Shown: positions 19,682 through 29,668 of the stretch, in pieces
How positions within the stretch are numbered: the first letter of the stretch is position 1
Layout of the letters: each line of letters opens with the position of its first letter
From: Zygnema cylindricum
Taxonomy: Eukaryota > Streptophyta > Zygnematophyceae > Zygnematales > Zygnemataceae
Assembly: GCA_037447655.1 (NCBI GenBank)
Contig: JBBHKE010002158.1
Span: 109,330-173,329, forward strand
Length of the DNA stretch: 64,000 nt
Direction: 5' to 3'
The notes under the pieces: model-generated
Seen by the model: only the letters and a program-made list of their open reading frames with translations
Told to the model about the DNA's origin: nothing
Databases searched by the model: none
Program-made: the position numbers and the translations under genes

Positions 19682-20265
19682 GTCACATGTGCTTAAACAA
19701 GGCAGTTTTCAAAAATGTGAAATCAACACCGGAGAAAAATATCTACTATGCATATGGAATGAGTGTGCAAACGCGGGCTGTAGGTGATGTCTCATTGCTA
19801 GTTAATGTAGAAAACAAGGCAGTTGAGAGAACTCTTCATAATTTTCTCTATATACCATATTTTAAGAAAAAAATGTTTTCAACTTCTTTGTAGAAAGTAA
19901 TGGGTTTGAGGTCAATATGAAACACGGCAGGGAGGTTGTTAGCAAAAATGGAAAAATTGCAGTCACGGGAACTAGAAATGCCAGCAAAATGTTTTAATGG
20001 ATATGTTTGATTATAAAGAAAATGATGTTTTGTATTCCGACGCATTATCCTCAGATGAGATGTGGCATAAAAGATTAGGCCATGTGAACTATGATAATAT
20101 GAAAAAGATGATCAATCTAGTAAAATAGAAAAACTCACTTTGTCAAATTAGTCACCTAAAACATGTGATGGCTGTGCATTAGGAAAAATACACAGATTAC
20201 CGTTTCCTCAAGAGTCTGAACATAAATCTACTAAACTTTTGCAACTCATTCATTTTGTTGTTTTC
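19682..20265 (+). pseudogene. Duplicate of type-5 protease/pre-integrase block
   Basis: From MCLNKAVFKNVKSTPEKN to the pre-integrase CDGCALGKIHRLPFPQES motif this repeats 17968-18550 with the same stops. The encoded peptides are identical as translated, so the duplication is recent. The upstream half of the protease, including the active site, is absent; the frame instead runs in from the inverted LTR piece. Confidence 0.85.
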
Positions 20266-21309
20266 TGTAGAAATTAATGGTCTTTTAAAGTATTTTCTCG
20301 GTTTGAATAGAAATATAGAAAGAAGCCGAGGCAGTCTACCTCTAACTTCTCTCTCCAACTCTCAAACTTGTCGCAGTCACTGAGAAATTGGAGAGGAAGC
20401 TAGAGCCATGGCTACCTAGGCTATCCAGAGGTTTACGGGATATAAATATTAGTTTATTTATAATTAGGGGTTTATTTACTAAAACTATATGTGATACCTC
20501 CAGGATTTGATCTTGGAACCAACCGGACGATAAGCAGCCGGTAGCCGGTTTTTTTAACCGTTAACTCTAGACATAGTGTTATGTAGTGTAGGGTTTGATA
20601 ATTAATTATACATTAATACTTAGGATAGTTTATTTAACTAAAACAGTTTTACGAGAGACAAAGATCCAGTAATGTAAAAGTACGGATTACGGTACGGATA
20701 AGAAACGAATACCGCGCATTTATTTATTTAGCGAAACGAATACCGCGCATGTATTTATTACGGCTACGATTAAATGTGAATTTAATCGGACGGCCGGAAT
20801 TAAACGCCGAGATCGCGGGAGGGGATTTCGGCGGTTTTTGGTCATCGCCACATCGGATGACACGTGGTTGAATGACATTGGATCGCGGCATCTCCGAGGA
20901 TTAAGGGAGCGAATCCGGATATACCACGTGTCGACATTTAGGCCATGTCGTACAATGTTCTTACATAAAGTACACCGGTAGCTGTACTTTTGTGTTCGAA
21001 GGAGTAATCTGATTGGCTCCGTACATCAGTAGATAGAGTGTGTGAGAGAGATAGGACCCTCTTTCCCAGAGAGCTTCTGTACAAAAGGTCAACTTTACCC
21101 TCGATAACTTACTACTCAGGGGAGCAAATTCAGAGATTCTTTTTGCTATCGACTCAAGGGAGTCTTGCCTTCACAGGGGTGAAGTTGGTCTGGTTTTTGT
21201 TTGCCAGGGTGGCATTTGTTCTTGCTGAAACACAAAGGGGTCAGGGTTATCCTAGAGGCTTCTTGGAAGCTGTCCACTTTGAGGACTTATGGAGGTCTCA
21301 GAGTTTGAA
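20266..21309 (+). mobile_element. Type-d LTR, complete, with primer-binding site
   Basis: Starts TGTAGAAATTAATGG after TTTTC and ends TCAGAGTTTGA, 1044 bp. A solo relative with exact ends is at 38292-39342. It includes the hairpin (20337-20406), antisense tRNA-like block (20490-20570), GTAC repeat near 20964 and the gag ATG about 20 nt before its end, which reads MEVSEFEVMGLPFTVPIFNGT across the junction. Confidence 0.85.
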
Positions 21310-21324
21310 GTTATGGGCCTTCCC
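21310..21324 (+). other. Primer-binding site (type d)
   Basis: GTTATGGGCCTTCCC; the last bases deviate from the GGGCCCACC of other copies. Confidence 0.65.
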
Positions 21325-21797
21325 TTTACGGTACCAATCTTTAATGGAACTGGCTTCATATACAGGGAAAGTATGATATTGGAGCTCTATGCGAAAAAAG
21401 GTTTTGGGGGATAGTGAGTGGACGATTGGGGCGTCCTTCAAGTCTTAGAATTTCTCTTGGGTTTGAAGGAAGCAGATTCACAAAGAAAGCAGGTCCATCT
21501 TCAAGGGAGGAGACAAAGGAAGGAGAGGTGGTGGACAAAGGAGCGGAGAATGAGACGACAACACCAATAGCATTTTGGTTGAGCATTCATGTCACCTATT
21601 TTGAGGAACGAGGAGAATGATACTCAAACCTGGGATTTCAACAATATGGCGGCAGAGCACTTCCTCCTACGCCATCTTACTCAAGGACTTGCATGTCCTC
21701 ATTTGCAGGTAGAAAGGGCATCCGATCTGTGGATGGCTCTCATAGAGATGTACCGAAGTGGTATGATTCAGCAACAACAGTTGGCTGATCAGAAAGT
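21310..21797 (+). pseudogene. Type-a/d copia Gag, N-terminal part
   Basis: In-frame from the LTR ATG: VMGLPFTVPIFNGTGFIYRESM, then after frame changes SGRLGRPSSLRISLGFEGSRFTKKAGPSS and, in the frame at 21589, NDTQTWDFNNMAAEHFLLRHLTQGLACPHLQVERASDLWMALIEMYRSG-like sequence. This is the UBN2-type region (WxxALIExYxSGxIQQQQLADQK). It stops at about 21797, where minus-strand protease sequence of the same family begins, so the element is broken by an inversion or head-to-head join. Confidence 0.75.
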
Positions 21798-23115
21798 TAC
21801 ATTGGAGAATGTTACTATGGATATCTTTCATTTTGGTAACACTTACAAATCTACGGATCCTACAAGAGTAGAAGATACTATCTTCCCATCTCTCTACTCT
21901 ATCTCTACGAAGGGAATCTTTCTTATCTAAGTGAACAAGTGTTTATCCTTACATATATGCATGGAGGCACCTGTATTTGTAATTCAGCCTGGTTCACCTT
22001 TCAATCCACCGAAAGCACATTTTTGCTTTCGTGGAATTTCGACCTTATTTTTTGTCTCCAAATCTTCATCCAATAGGAGCTCATTGTCCTCCTCCTTAGA
22101 TTCCACCTCATGTACCTGTGTCACAAGGGCCTTTTTTTCCCCTTTAAAGGGTCTATCAGTCTGCCCCTTCTTTAATCGAAGCTCGGTTTGCTTAGTACTC
22201 TGTGCTATATATTGTCCTGGTTACTTGCAAAAATAACATAACCCCTTTAAGACCCTCAGTCGTGATTCCTCGGACTAAGTAGTTTGTCCTCCTCCATAAT
22301 TTCTTACTGATTTTCTAGGATCCTTGCTCGTCCAATAAGTTTCTATTACCAAAGCTTGTCCATTTCTCCCTCCTTTTCGGATCTCAATTGTGTTCTCTCA
22401 AACGAGAATCATCCTTACCACAGAATTACAGATCCACCTAGATTTGGCAATTCTTGTACAAGATTGACTATCTTTTCATAGTCATCAGGTAACTTCATGA
22501 GAAGGCAGTTCACCTTCATCTTTTCTGTTTCTACCTGACCATCATTTTCTAGTTCTATGATAAGGGTTGCAAACTCATTACAAAAGTCTAGCATTTTTCC
22601 CCCTTTGTATACATATGCATGTATCTTTAGATCAGCTGATTGCTGCTCTTGAATAGTAACACTCCAGTACATCTCTATGAGGGCAATCCAAAGATTGGAT
22701 GCCCTTTCCACTTGCAAATGAGGAGATGGAAGTGTTTGGTTAAGATGGCGCAGAATGAAGTGTTTTGCCGCTATATTGTTGTAGTCTCAAGTTTCAAAAT
22801 CATTCTCCTCATTCCTCAGAATAGGTGACATGGACGTTGAACTAGTTGCGATAGATGTTGCTATCGTTGTAACTATTTATTTATCTTCCCCTTTGTCCAT
22901 CAATATGCTCTCCTTGTCCTCCAAATCCTGCGAAGGGGTTGAATCTATTTTTTGTGGTAAACGTGCTTCCCCCAAACTTAGGGGGAATGGATGAACTAGA
23001 TGGACGCCTTTCTCGTCCACTTACTATCCCCCAAAACCACTTTTCACATAGAGCCAATATCATTATAATTTCCCAGTATATAAAACTTGTTCCATTAAAT
23101 ATTTGTGCCCTAGAG
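21798..23115 (-). pseudogene. Inverted copia Gag-protease module 1
   Basis: On the minus strand from 23115: MEVSELHVLGPPSRAQIFNGTSFIYW (start in the adjacent LTR), then a proline/serine region. ORF 22717-22415 follows: MQVERASNLWIALIEMYWS, YVYKGGKMLDFCNEFATL. Next come a damaged zinc-knuckle stretch near 22200-22260, an acidic linker around 22050-22150, and protease sequence reaching about 21798. No integrase follows. The order proves that the strand is opposite to that of the upstream gag. Confidence 0.75.
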
Positions 23116-23130
23116 GGTGGGCCCAAAACA
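23116..23130 (-). other. Primer-binding site of inverted module 1
   Basis: Minus strand TGTTTTGGGCCCACC; one base departs from GTTATGGGCCCACC. Confidence 0.7.
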
Positions 23131-23519
23131 TGCAACTCTGAGACCTCCATTGGTCTTCAAAGTAGGCAGCTCAATCAAAGTTCTTAGGATTACCTTGACC
23201 CCTTTGAGTTTCCACAAGAATAAGTGCCACCTTGATGGATATAAACTCCGACCAACTTCACCCTAGGAAAGAGAAGACTCCCCTAAGTCGATAGCAAAAA
23301 TAATCTATGAATTTGCTCCCCTGAGCAGTAAGTTATGAAGGGTCATAGTTGACCTTTTGTAGAGGAGCTCTCTGGGAGAGAGGGGTCTACCTACAAATTT
23401 TTTTAAGTCCTAAATCCCTCTCTAAACTTTATACTACTAGAGTACGACACCTATCACATTATTGTATCGTAGAGAAAAGTACAGGTGCAGATGTACTTTT
23501 TGTACGACCATCGTATGGG
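23131..23519 (-). mobile_element. Type-a/d LTR fragment (5' LTR end of module 1)
   Basis: Starts TGCAACTCTGAGACC (reverse of the LTR end) and runs through the GCTCTCTGGGAGAGAG and GTAC regions, then breaks at about 23519 into another copy of gag. Confidence 0.75.
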
Positions 23520-24542
23520 TCCTCAGATTACGCCTCATGTACTTAAGTCATAAGGGCCTTTTTCTTTCCTCTTGGGGGCCCTACGGTTTGCCCGTTATTT
23601 AACCGAAGTTCTGTTAGCTTAGTATATTCTGCCATATAGTGTCATGGTTTCTTGCAAAAGTGACACAACCCCTTTGAGACCCTCGGTGCAAATTCATTGG
23701 ACTGAGTTTTCTCTCCTCCTCCTCTATAGTTTCTTACAGATTTTGTGGAATCCTTGTTCTCCAATCACTTCTTGTTTCCGAAGCTTTTCCACTCTTCCCT
23801 TCCCTCTGGATCTCTATTGTATTCTCTCAGATGAGCATCATCCCTACCAAAAAATTCCAGATCCAATTAGTGTCCAGCAAATCTTGCACACGGTTGACTA
23901 TGTTTTTATAGTCATTGGGTAACTTTATGAGCAGGGAGTTCACATTCATCTTTTCTGTTTATACCTAACCAACACTTTGTAGTTCCATGAAAATGGTTGT
24001 AAGATTAATAAAAAAGTCTAGCATTTTTCCCCCTTTGTATGCATATGCATCTATCTTTTGATCCGCCAATTGCTGCTGCTGAATAGTACCACGCCGTTAT
24101 ATCTCTATGAGGGCAATCCTGAGATGGGATGCCTTTTCCACCTGCAAATGAGGAGATGCAAGTCCTTGAGTAAGATGGCGGAGAATGAAGTGTTTTACCG
24201 CCATATTGTTGTAGTCTTAAGTATTAACTTTATTCTCCTCATTCATTGGAATAGGTGTCATGAACGCTAAACCGGTTACGATAGGTGTTGCTATCCGTGA
24301 AACTATCTCCTTGTCTTTCCCTTTTTCCATCAAAATGCTCTCCGCGTCCTTCGAATCCCTCGGTGGAGCTGGATCTCATTTTTTGGTAAATCTGCTTCCC
24401 CGAAACCCTAAATAGTGGCTGAACTTGATGGACGCCTCACTTGCCCACTAAGTATCCCCCAAAACATCATTTCACATAGAGCGTGTGTCATCATTCTTTC
24501 CCAATATATAAAGCTTGTTCCATTAATTATGGGCACCCTCGA
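23520..24542 (-). pseudogene. Inverted copia Gag module 2
   Basis: A second, separately decayed minus-strand Gag: on the minus strand DLKVASYGPTSRVPIINGTSFIYWERMMTHALCEMMFWGILSGQVRRPSSS (24644-24408 frame, entering from the LTR). The conserved ADQKIDAYAYKGGKMLDF-like region follows near 24000-24060, a knuckle region near 23650-23700, and a C-terminal acidic tail at 23520. Protease is absent. It repeats the order of module 1 in tandem, which suggests unequal exchange or a nested pair. Confidence 0.7.
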
Positions 24543-24557
24543 GGTGGGCCCATAACT
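24543..24557 (-). other. Primer-binding site of inverted module 2
   Basis: Minus strand AAGTTATGGGCCCACC at the LTR border, matching the family core exactly. Confidence 0.8.
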
Positions 24558-24670
24558 TGCAACTTTGAGATCTCTTTTGGTCGTTAGAGTAGGCACTTCA
24601 CTCGAAGCCCTTAGGATAACCCTAACCCCTTTGAGTTTCCACAAGAATAAATGCCACCCTGATAGATAAA
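24558..24670 (-). mobile_element. Short type-a/d LTR fragment
   Basis: The last roughly 110 bp of an LTR in reverse orientation, cut by the type-5 LTR that starts at 24671. Confidence 0.65.
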
Positions 24671-25022
24671 TATTGATTTTGAAAAGCTTTAAGTCCCACT
24701 TAATTAGTGTGACGACAGGAAGACAAATCTACAGGGACAAGCGTCGTCACTTAAAGCATATAAGACGAATCTTGGATTGGCACTTCGATCCACATATACA
24801 TGTCACACATTGAGGGAAGACAACGCAGTTGCAATGTAGCAACGCAACTGTGATGCAGCAACGCAGCCACGACGCAATCAAAACAAAGCACCACCGACGA
24901 GGTTAAGAAAACGCAGCTGCGATTACGTTTGATATGGTCCGTACGGACAACGCATTGTGTGATATTTTTAATGTGATTCTGTACAGTAAAGGGAACTGCG
25001 ATAGATACCATTCTAGTGAACT

Positions 25023-25066
25023 CAGTGGGTAGCTCAGTGATAGCTTAGTGGTAGCTCAATGGTAGC
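25023..25066 (+). repeat. A-box-like 11-bp repeats
   Basis: GGTAGCTCAGTGATAGCTTAGTGGTAGCTC: repeated TAGCTCAGTGG-like words as in a tRNA D-arm. Confidence 0.65.
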
Positions 25067-25262
25067 TTGACAGATTAGTGTTAACTTGGTGGTCTGACGA
25101 ACCTCTCAGGTACACTGGTATTGCTGCTACAACACAACTATAAGACTTAGGACTCAGAACACATCATGTATTCAGACTTCCAAGTAGTAAAACTGCATAC
25201 AGTTTTAGGGAAACTTTTAAGTGTTATATCTTCAATGTTGTCAAGTCAATTGTGCTGAAACT

Positions 25263-26104
25263 TGTTGTTTTTAGAAAGCTTTAGTCCTCTTCATGCCTCA
25301 GCTGTAAGGGAGAGAGAGCTATTCAGGACTTAAGCTATTTTTGGTTGAGTTCGGTTTAGTGGTTACCAAAATTAGTGTGACAGTGAAGTTGGGAGTTCAC
25401 GGTTCATTCACACTTGGGACACGCGTCGTCACTTGAGAGAAATACGTGAGTATGTCCTCCGTGGATGTACGGAAATTCGGCAAGACCACGGGACTTCGTG
25501 AAGTCAGTTCTACGGTGTGAAATCCTCCAGTTGGAGGGCTGACAGCCGCCGCCAACAAATACTGACGAGGCGTGACTAGATCATTATCACTTTACGTTGT
25601 CTGAACTTCGGTGTAAATATTTGGTAGAATAAAATTTTGTTTGTAGTGAATTAGTTCTTTAGTGTTGAGAATGTGGTTTATGACATACCTTCAGTACACA
25701 GGTATACTCATACTATTTGTTGTGTTAGAATGTTAAATATAGGGAAAGAATGCCTCCGTACAGCTTAGTGTAGTTTCGGTGTATAGAAGTAGGACTTAGT
25801 GAATTTGATTCATTAGGAATAAATGATATGAAAACTGTACACTCAGTTTTATGTAATTTCATTTCTGCATATCTCACAGATCTGCGAGCGGAATTCATTG
25901 AATATTTTTGTGTGTGTTCCTTTTATGTTATCTACATTGTGGTAAATTTTCAGGACCATTAGAGAATATTTCTGAAAGTTATAGTCTGTCAAAGTTGCTG
26001 TTCAGCCATCGGTATTTGTGGAAGCTTCCTCTTTTGTTTTGTTCTACGATGACTACTGTTGCTTCTTCTTCATCTTCAGTGCCAGCAGTTGTCTCAGAAC
26101 AACA
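25263..26104 (+). mobile_element. Solo type-6 LTR with target duplication AAACT
   Basis: TGTTGTTTTTAG...CAGAACAACA, 842 bp, flanked by AAACT at 25258-25262 and 26105-26109. Removing it and one AAACT restores the type-5 LTR. Its last 56 nt open a frame MTTVASSSSSVPAVVSEQQ, the would-be gag start. Confidence 0.95.
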
Positions 26105-26300
26105 AAACTTTGCGTGTTGTCAATATTTATGTTACTCTATAATTTGATAGAGCTTTGTCAAGTTTGGTTGCTTCGATAAGATTTGGTGAACACTTGAAAA
26201 CAACTGTTTGGTAGTATTCTTGATAGCTTCTAACAGTGTATCATTTCTACTTCTACTACTATTCTGCTCCTCTACCTACACCGGTGGTTTTAAAACAACA

Positions 26301-26656
26301 ATTTATGGGCCTGTCATCAAGAATTCCTTTCTTCTCAGGGGAGAAATATGTTTATTGGGCGGATATGTTGGAGACTCACTTTGAGAATGTTAATCTTTAG
26401 GATATATTGGATTTGCTGGATGAATCTGATCCGTCATGGTCAAAGAAAAATACTCAAGCTCGTTCTATTCTAAAATTTTGTATATTTTAGGACTTAGCAA
26501 TGTTATAGATAAAAATGAAAAAAACACTTGATATCTAGTTATCTCTTAAAAATGACTATAAAAAAGCTAATGTCTAAGAAGAACTTCTCTTGGCTGGAAA
26601 AATTTGCTAATATAAGTACACTAGCGGTTCAATGGCTGAATATTCTAACAGATTTA
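26301..26656 (+). pseudogene. Type-5 copia Gag fragment
   Basis: Begins with a decayed primer-binding site (TTTATGGGCCTGTCATC), then MGLSSRIPFFSGEKYVYWADMLETHFENVNL, matching the Gag start at 17025. Stops and frameshifts follow, with DLLDESDPSWSKKNTQARSILKF-like sequence. A reverse type-b LTR ends it at 26657. Confidence 0.7.
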
Positions 26657-27906
26657 TAAAACTGTGTGTGCTCTATTGCCCACAGAAATTGCAGATCCAA
26701 AAGAAGCTTATCTAGATAGTGCCGACTCTAAGTTGATATAAACCCAAATGACTGACCCCTTGACTATCAAAAACCCGATATAGCTTCACCCCTTGTGAAA
26801 TAAGACTTTCTGTGTGCTTAGTTCCACCACAGAATGCAAAGTTAGAATATGAGTTTTGGACACATTCACCCACTTTGACTCTCCCTTATAAATACAGCCA
26901 CCTTTGAAGGCAAAAGCTATAACCAACTACACCAGTGTATAGCCTAGACTCCCCTAAGACTGTAGCAAAAAGAATCATTGAAAATGGTCAAGTAAATTGA
27001 TAGTTATGAATGGTCAAAGATGACCTTTTGTACGGGAGCTCTTTTGGAGAGAGGCTACTACCTACTAAATTTTCTAAGTCAAAGATGACCTTTTGTACGT
27101 GAGCTCTTTTGGAGAGAGGCTACTACCTACTAAATTTTCTAAGTCCTATTCCCTCTTTAAAACTCTATCTATTGACGTAAGGCACCAATCAAATTACTGT
27201 GTCGTACATAAAAGTACAGGTAACGTTGTACTTTTTGTACGGCCATCGTACAACATGGCCAAAATGTCAATACGTGTCAAATCAGGATTTGTTCCCGTAA
27301 TCTCCGGAGTTGCCGCAATCCAATGTTGTCGCGCTACTTGTCACTCGAGGTGGAAATTACTGTAAAATGCCAAAAGGGCCTATTCCGCGATAGCGGCATC
27401 TATCGCGGCAATCCGATCAAAACCGACTTTAATTCTAACCGTTGAAAATGGGTGCGCGGTATTTGTTTTGTGGTCAAAACAAATGCGCGGTATCCTTTTC
27501 GTAATGTACATAAGACCGTAGTATATTTGAACCGTTTCTATGTACTAGGAATGAATTCGTCTAGTTAAATGAATTGATCTACTTGATAACATTAATATAT
27601 TTATCAAACTTGACAGTACTTACCAGTCGTCCTAAACTAATTGGATAAAGCTACTGGTTAACGGCTACCTTCACAGACGACAGGTTCTAGGTTCAAATCC
27701 TGGGTCCGTCAACTGTCTTTTTGGTAAATCTACCCACTGTATTCTATGTCTTCTCAAGAGAACCTAGGCAGCCATGACTCTATATCCCCGGTCTTGCCTT
27801 CAGTGACTACAACAAGTGTGGGGACTGGGAGAGGGGAGTTAGAAGCAAACTGCCTTTGCTCTTTTCTTATCCTAATACAGACCTAGAAAATACTCAAATA
27901 TCAACA
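26657..27906 (-). mobile_element. Type-b LTR, solo
   Basis: On the minus strand it starts TGTTGATATTTGAG and ends GAGCACACACAGTTTTA, 1250 bp. The gag ATG is mutated to ATA. A short duplicated stretch at 27074-27150 repeats the GGAGAGAGGCTACTACC block of 27037-27073. No clean target duplication was found, and the two flanks belong to different families, so the site was already rearranged. Confidence 0.7.
27636..27715 (+). other. tRNA-like block (antisense to its LTR)
   Basis: ACTAATTGGATAAAGC resembles a D-arm; CTAGG-TTCAAAT-CCTGG forms a canonical T-arm, followed by GTCCGTC and A in the positions of an acceptor strand and discriminator base. No matching 5' acceptor strand is seen, so it is not a functional tRNA. 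Confidence 0.55.
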
Positions 27907-27972
27907 CTATGTATTCGTTGGCCTTATCCACTAAGGCTTTATCAAAACGATACACGTGACAGATTTTAAAGA

Positions 27973-29050
27973 TTAAATTCTATGGGCTCCATTGCCCACA
28001 GAATTCGTAGATCCAAAAGAAGCTAATCTATATAGTGCCGACTTCAAGTTGATATAAACCCAAATGAATGATCGTTTGAAAATCAGAACCCCGATACACC
28101 TTCACCACTGTGAAGAGGAGACCTTCTGTGTGCTCAGTTCCACCACAAAATACAAAGCTTGAATATGTGTTTTGGACAATATTCCAATCTTTGACTTTCC
28201 CACTGAATAAGTGCCACCCTGGCACGCAAAGACTCTGGCCGACTATACCTTTGTGTAGCTTCGACTCCCTTGATTAATTGCCAAAGAATCTTGAATTGCT
28301 CATAGAGCATTAAGTTATGTTCTTTCGAGATGACCTTTAGCAAGCTCTTACATAGAGGGTAGTATCACTAGGTGTAGTGCACTTACTACGACTACCTACT
28401 ACTAAACCCTAGTCAAATAGAAACACTATATAGTACAAGAAGGTACGATAGTTGATGTACTTATTGTACGACCATTATACAACATGGTCTACAAGGTGAC
28501 ATTTGCCAAAATCGGGAGCCATGGTTCCTCCTCCCATCTTCTCCTATATCAAATAATATGGCGCCACGTGGCACCGCCTGACGCTAGCCTCAAAGGTTGC
28601 CGAAAGTTTATTGTGGTTGGTGGCTATAATGGTGGCCGTCGAATGAGTTGTATTTATAAAGTTTCGATTTGCTTCCATGTATGAATTGATTAATGCGGGT
28701 TTTCGTTAGTCTGTTGCGAATTAGTCCTTTGGATCAATAGATAAATTTGCGTAAAACTTTTCACGTGTATCGTTTCGTTAGAGCCTTAATGGATAAGGCG
28801 TGCGCCTACATAGCATTTTATAGACCACGGTTCAAATCCGGCTCGGGGTTGTATTTTGCTAAAACTAGTCAAATAGCTTCTAATTCATTGTGTCTCCTTC
28901 TAAATGATGTAGCAGCCATGGCCAGCCTTTGGTCCTCTCTTTCTCTTTACATTCTAAATAAAATATAGGAGTGAACTATTGATTACCTTTTTTCTTCAAC
29001 ACTCTATTTATTTTTCCAATACAGACTTAGAAAATATATAAATTTGAATA
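27973..29050 (-). mobile_element. Solo type-c-like LTR with target duplication AAAGA
   Basis: AAAGA stands at 27968-27972 and 29051-29055. The ends are TTAAATTC and GAATA in plus orientation, slightly degraded from TG/CA. Internally it contains the GCCATGGCC region and a tRNA-Arg-like block at 28777-28857. 1078 bp. Confidence 0.85.
28777..28857 (+). other. tRNA-Arg-like block
   Basis: GCCT-TAATGGATA-AGGC forms a D-arm almost identical in sequence to plant tRNA-Arg; GGTTCAAATCC stands at T-arm distance. Anticodon and acceptor stems do not pair well, so a pseudogene or tRNA-derived promoter relic, not a tRNA gene. Confidence 0.5.
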
Positions 29051-29668
29051 AAAGATATATAAACACTAACGCAACGGCTAATTAAATCCAAACTAACGAA
29101 GAGGAACAATCCATGTATGTACGCGAATCTGAACCATGTAAAATATGTTTTGATCGGACAGCTAGCATTGTAGCCGCCACCCAATGTAAACTTTTGGCGG
29201 TATTCGAAGATAGCGTCACGCAGTGCCACGTGGCGCCACATTATTTGATAGTGGAGAAGATGGGAGGAGGAACTATGGCTCCCGATTTGAGAGGTGTTAC
29301 CTTGTAGATTATGTCGTACAATGGGCATACAATAAGTACATCACCCATTTTACCTTCTTGTACTATATATTGTTCCTATTGGACTAGGGTTTAGTAGTAG
29401 GTAGTCGTGAGTAGGTAGACGAAGACTTAGTGATATTTAGGTACCTCTCTCTAAGAGAGCTTGTTACTATAAATGTCATCTTTGACTTGCCATAACTTAC
29501 TGCTCAGGGAGCAAATTGAGTGATTCTTTTTGCGTTTGATTGAAAGGAATCTTGTCCTCACAAGGGTGAGGGTGGGCAAAATATTTGTGTGCGTGGGCGG
29601 CACGTATTCAATGAGAAAGTGGAAGTGGTAAATAGAGGCTTTACATAGAGTGCTCATTTTGTGGGTCA

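Larger units (their letters stand above)
24671..26300 (+). mobile_element. Type-5 LTR interrupted by a solo type-6 LTR
   Basis: Starts TATTGATTTTGAAAAGC and ends TAAAACAACA. It continues on both sides of the insertion 25263-26104 and carries CAACGCAGTTGC-like motifs (24826-24920) and A-box-like repeats (25023-25066). Primer-binding site and type-5 gag follow, making it a 5' LTR. Confidence 0.8.

Noticed and set aside
26662-27911. CTGTG/CTATG as target duplication of the type-b LTR
   Set aside because: Homology places the LTR start at 26657, inside which the left CTGTG falls; the match is probably chance.
28777-28857. Functional tRNA-Arg gene
   Set aside because: D-arm and T-loop look right, but acceptor strands do not pair, the anticodon stem is mismatched and the residue before the anticodon is not T.
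27983-29001. Alternative solo-LTR limits with TTCTA/CTCTA
   Set aside because: The 27973-29050 limits give a perfect AAAGA duplication and restore the host LTR exactly; the alternative does not.
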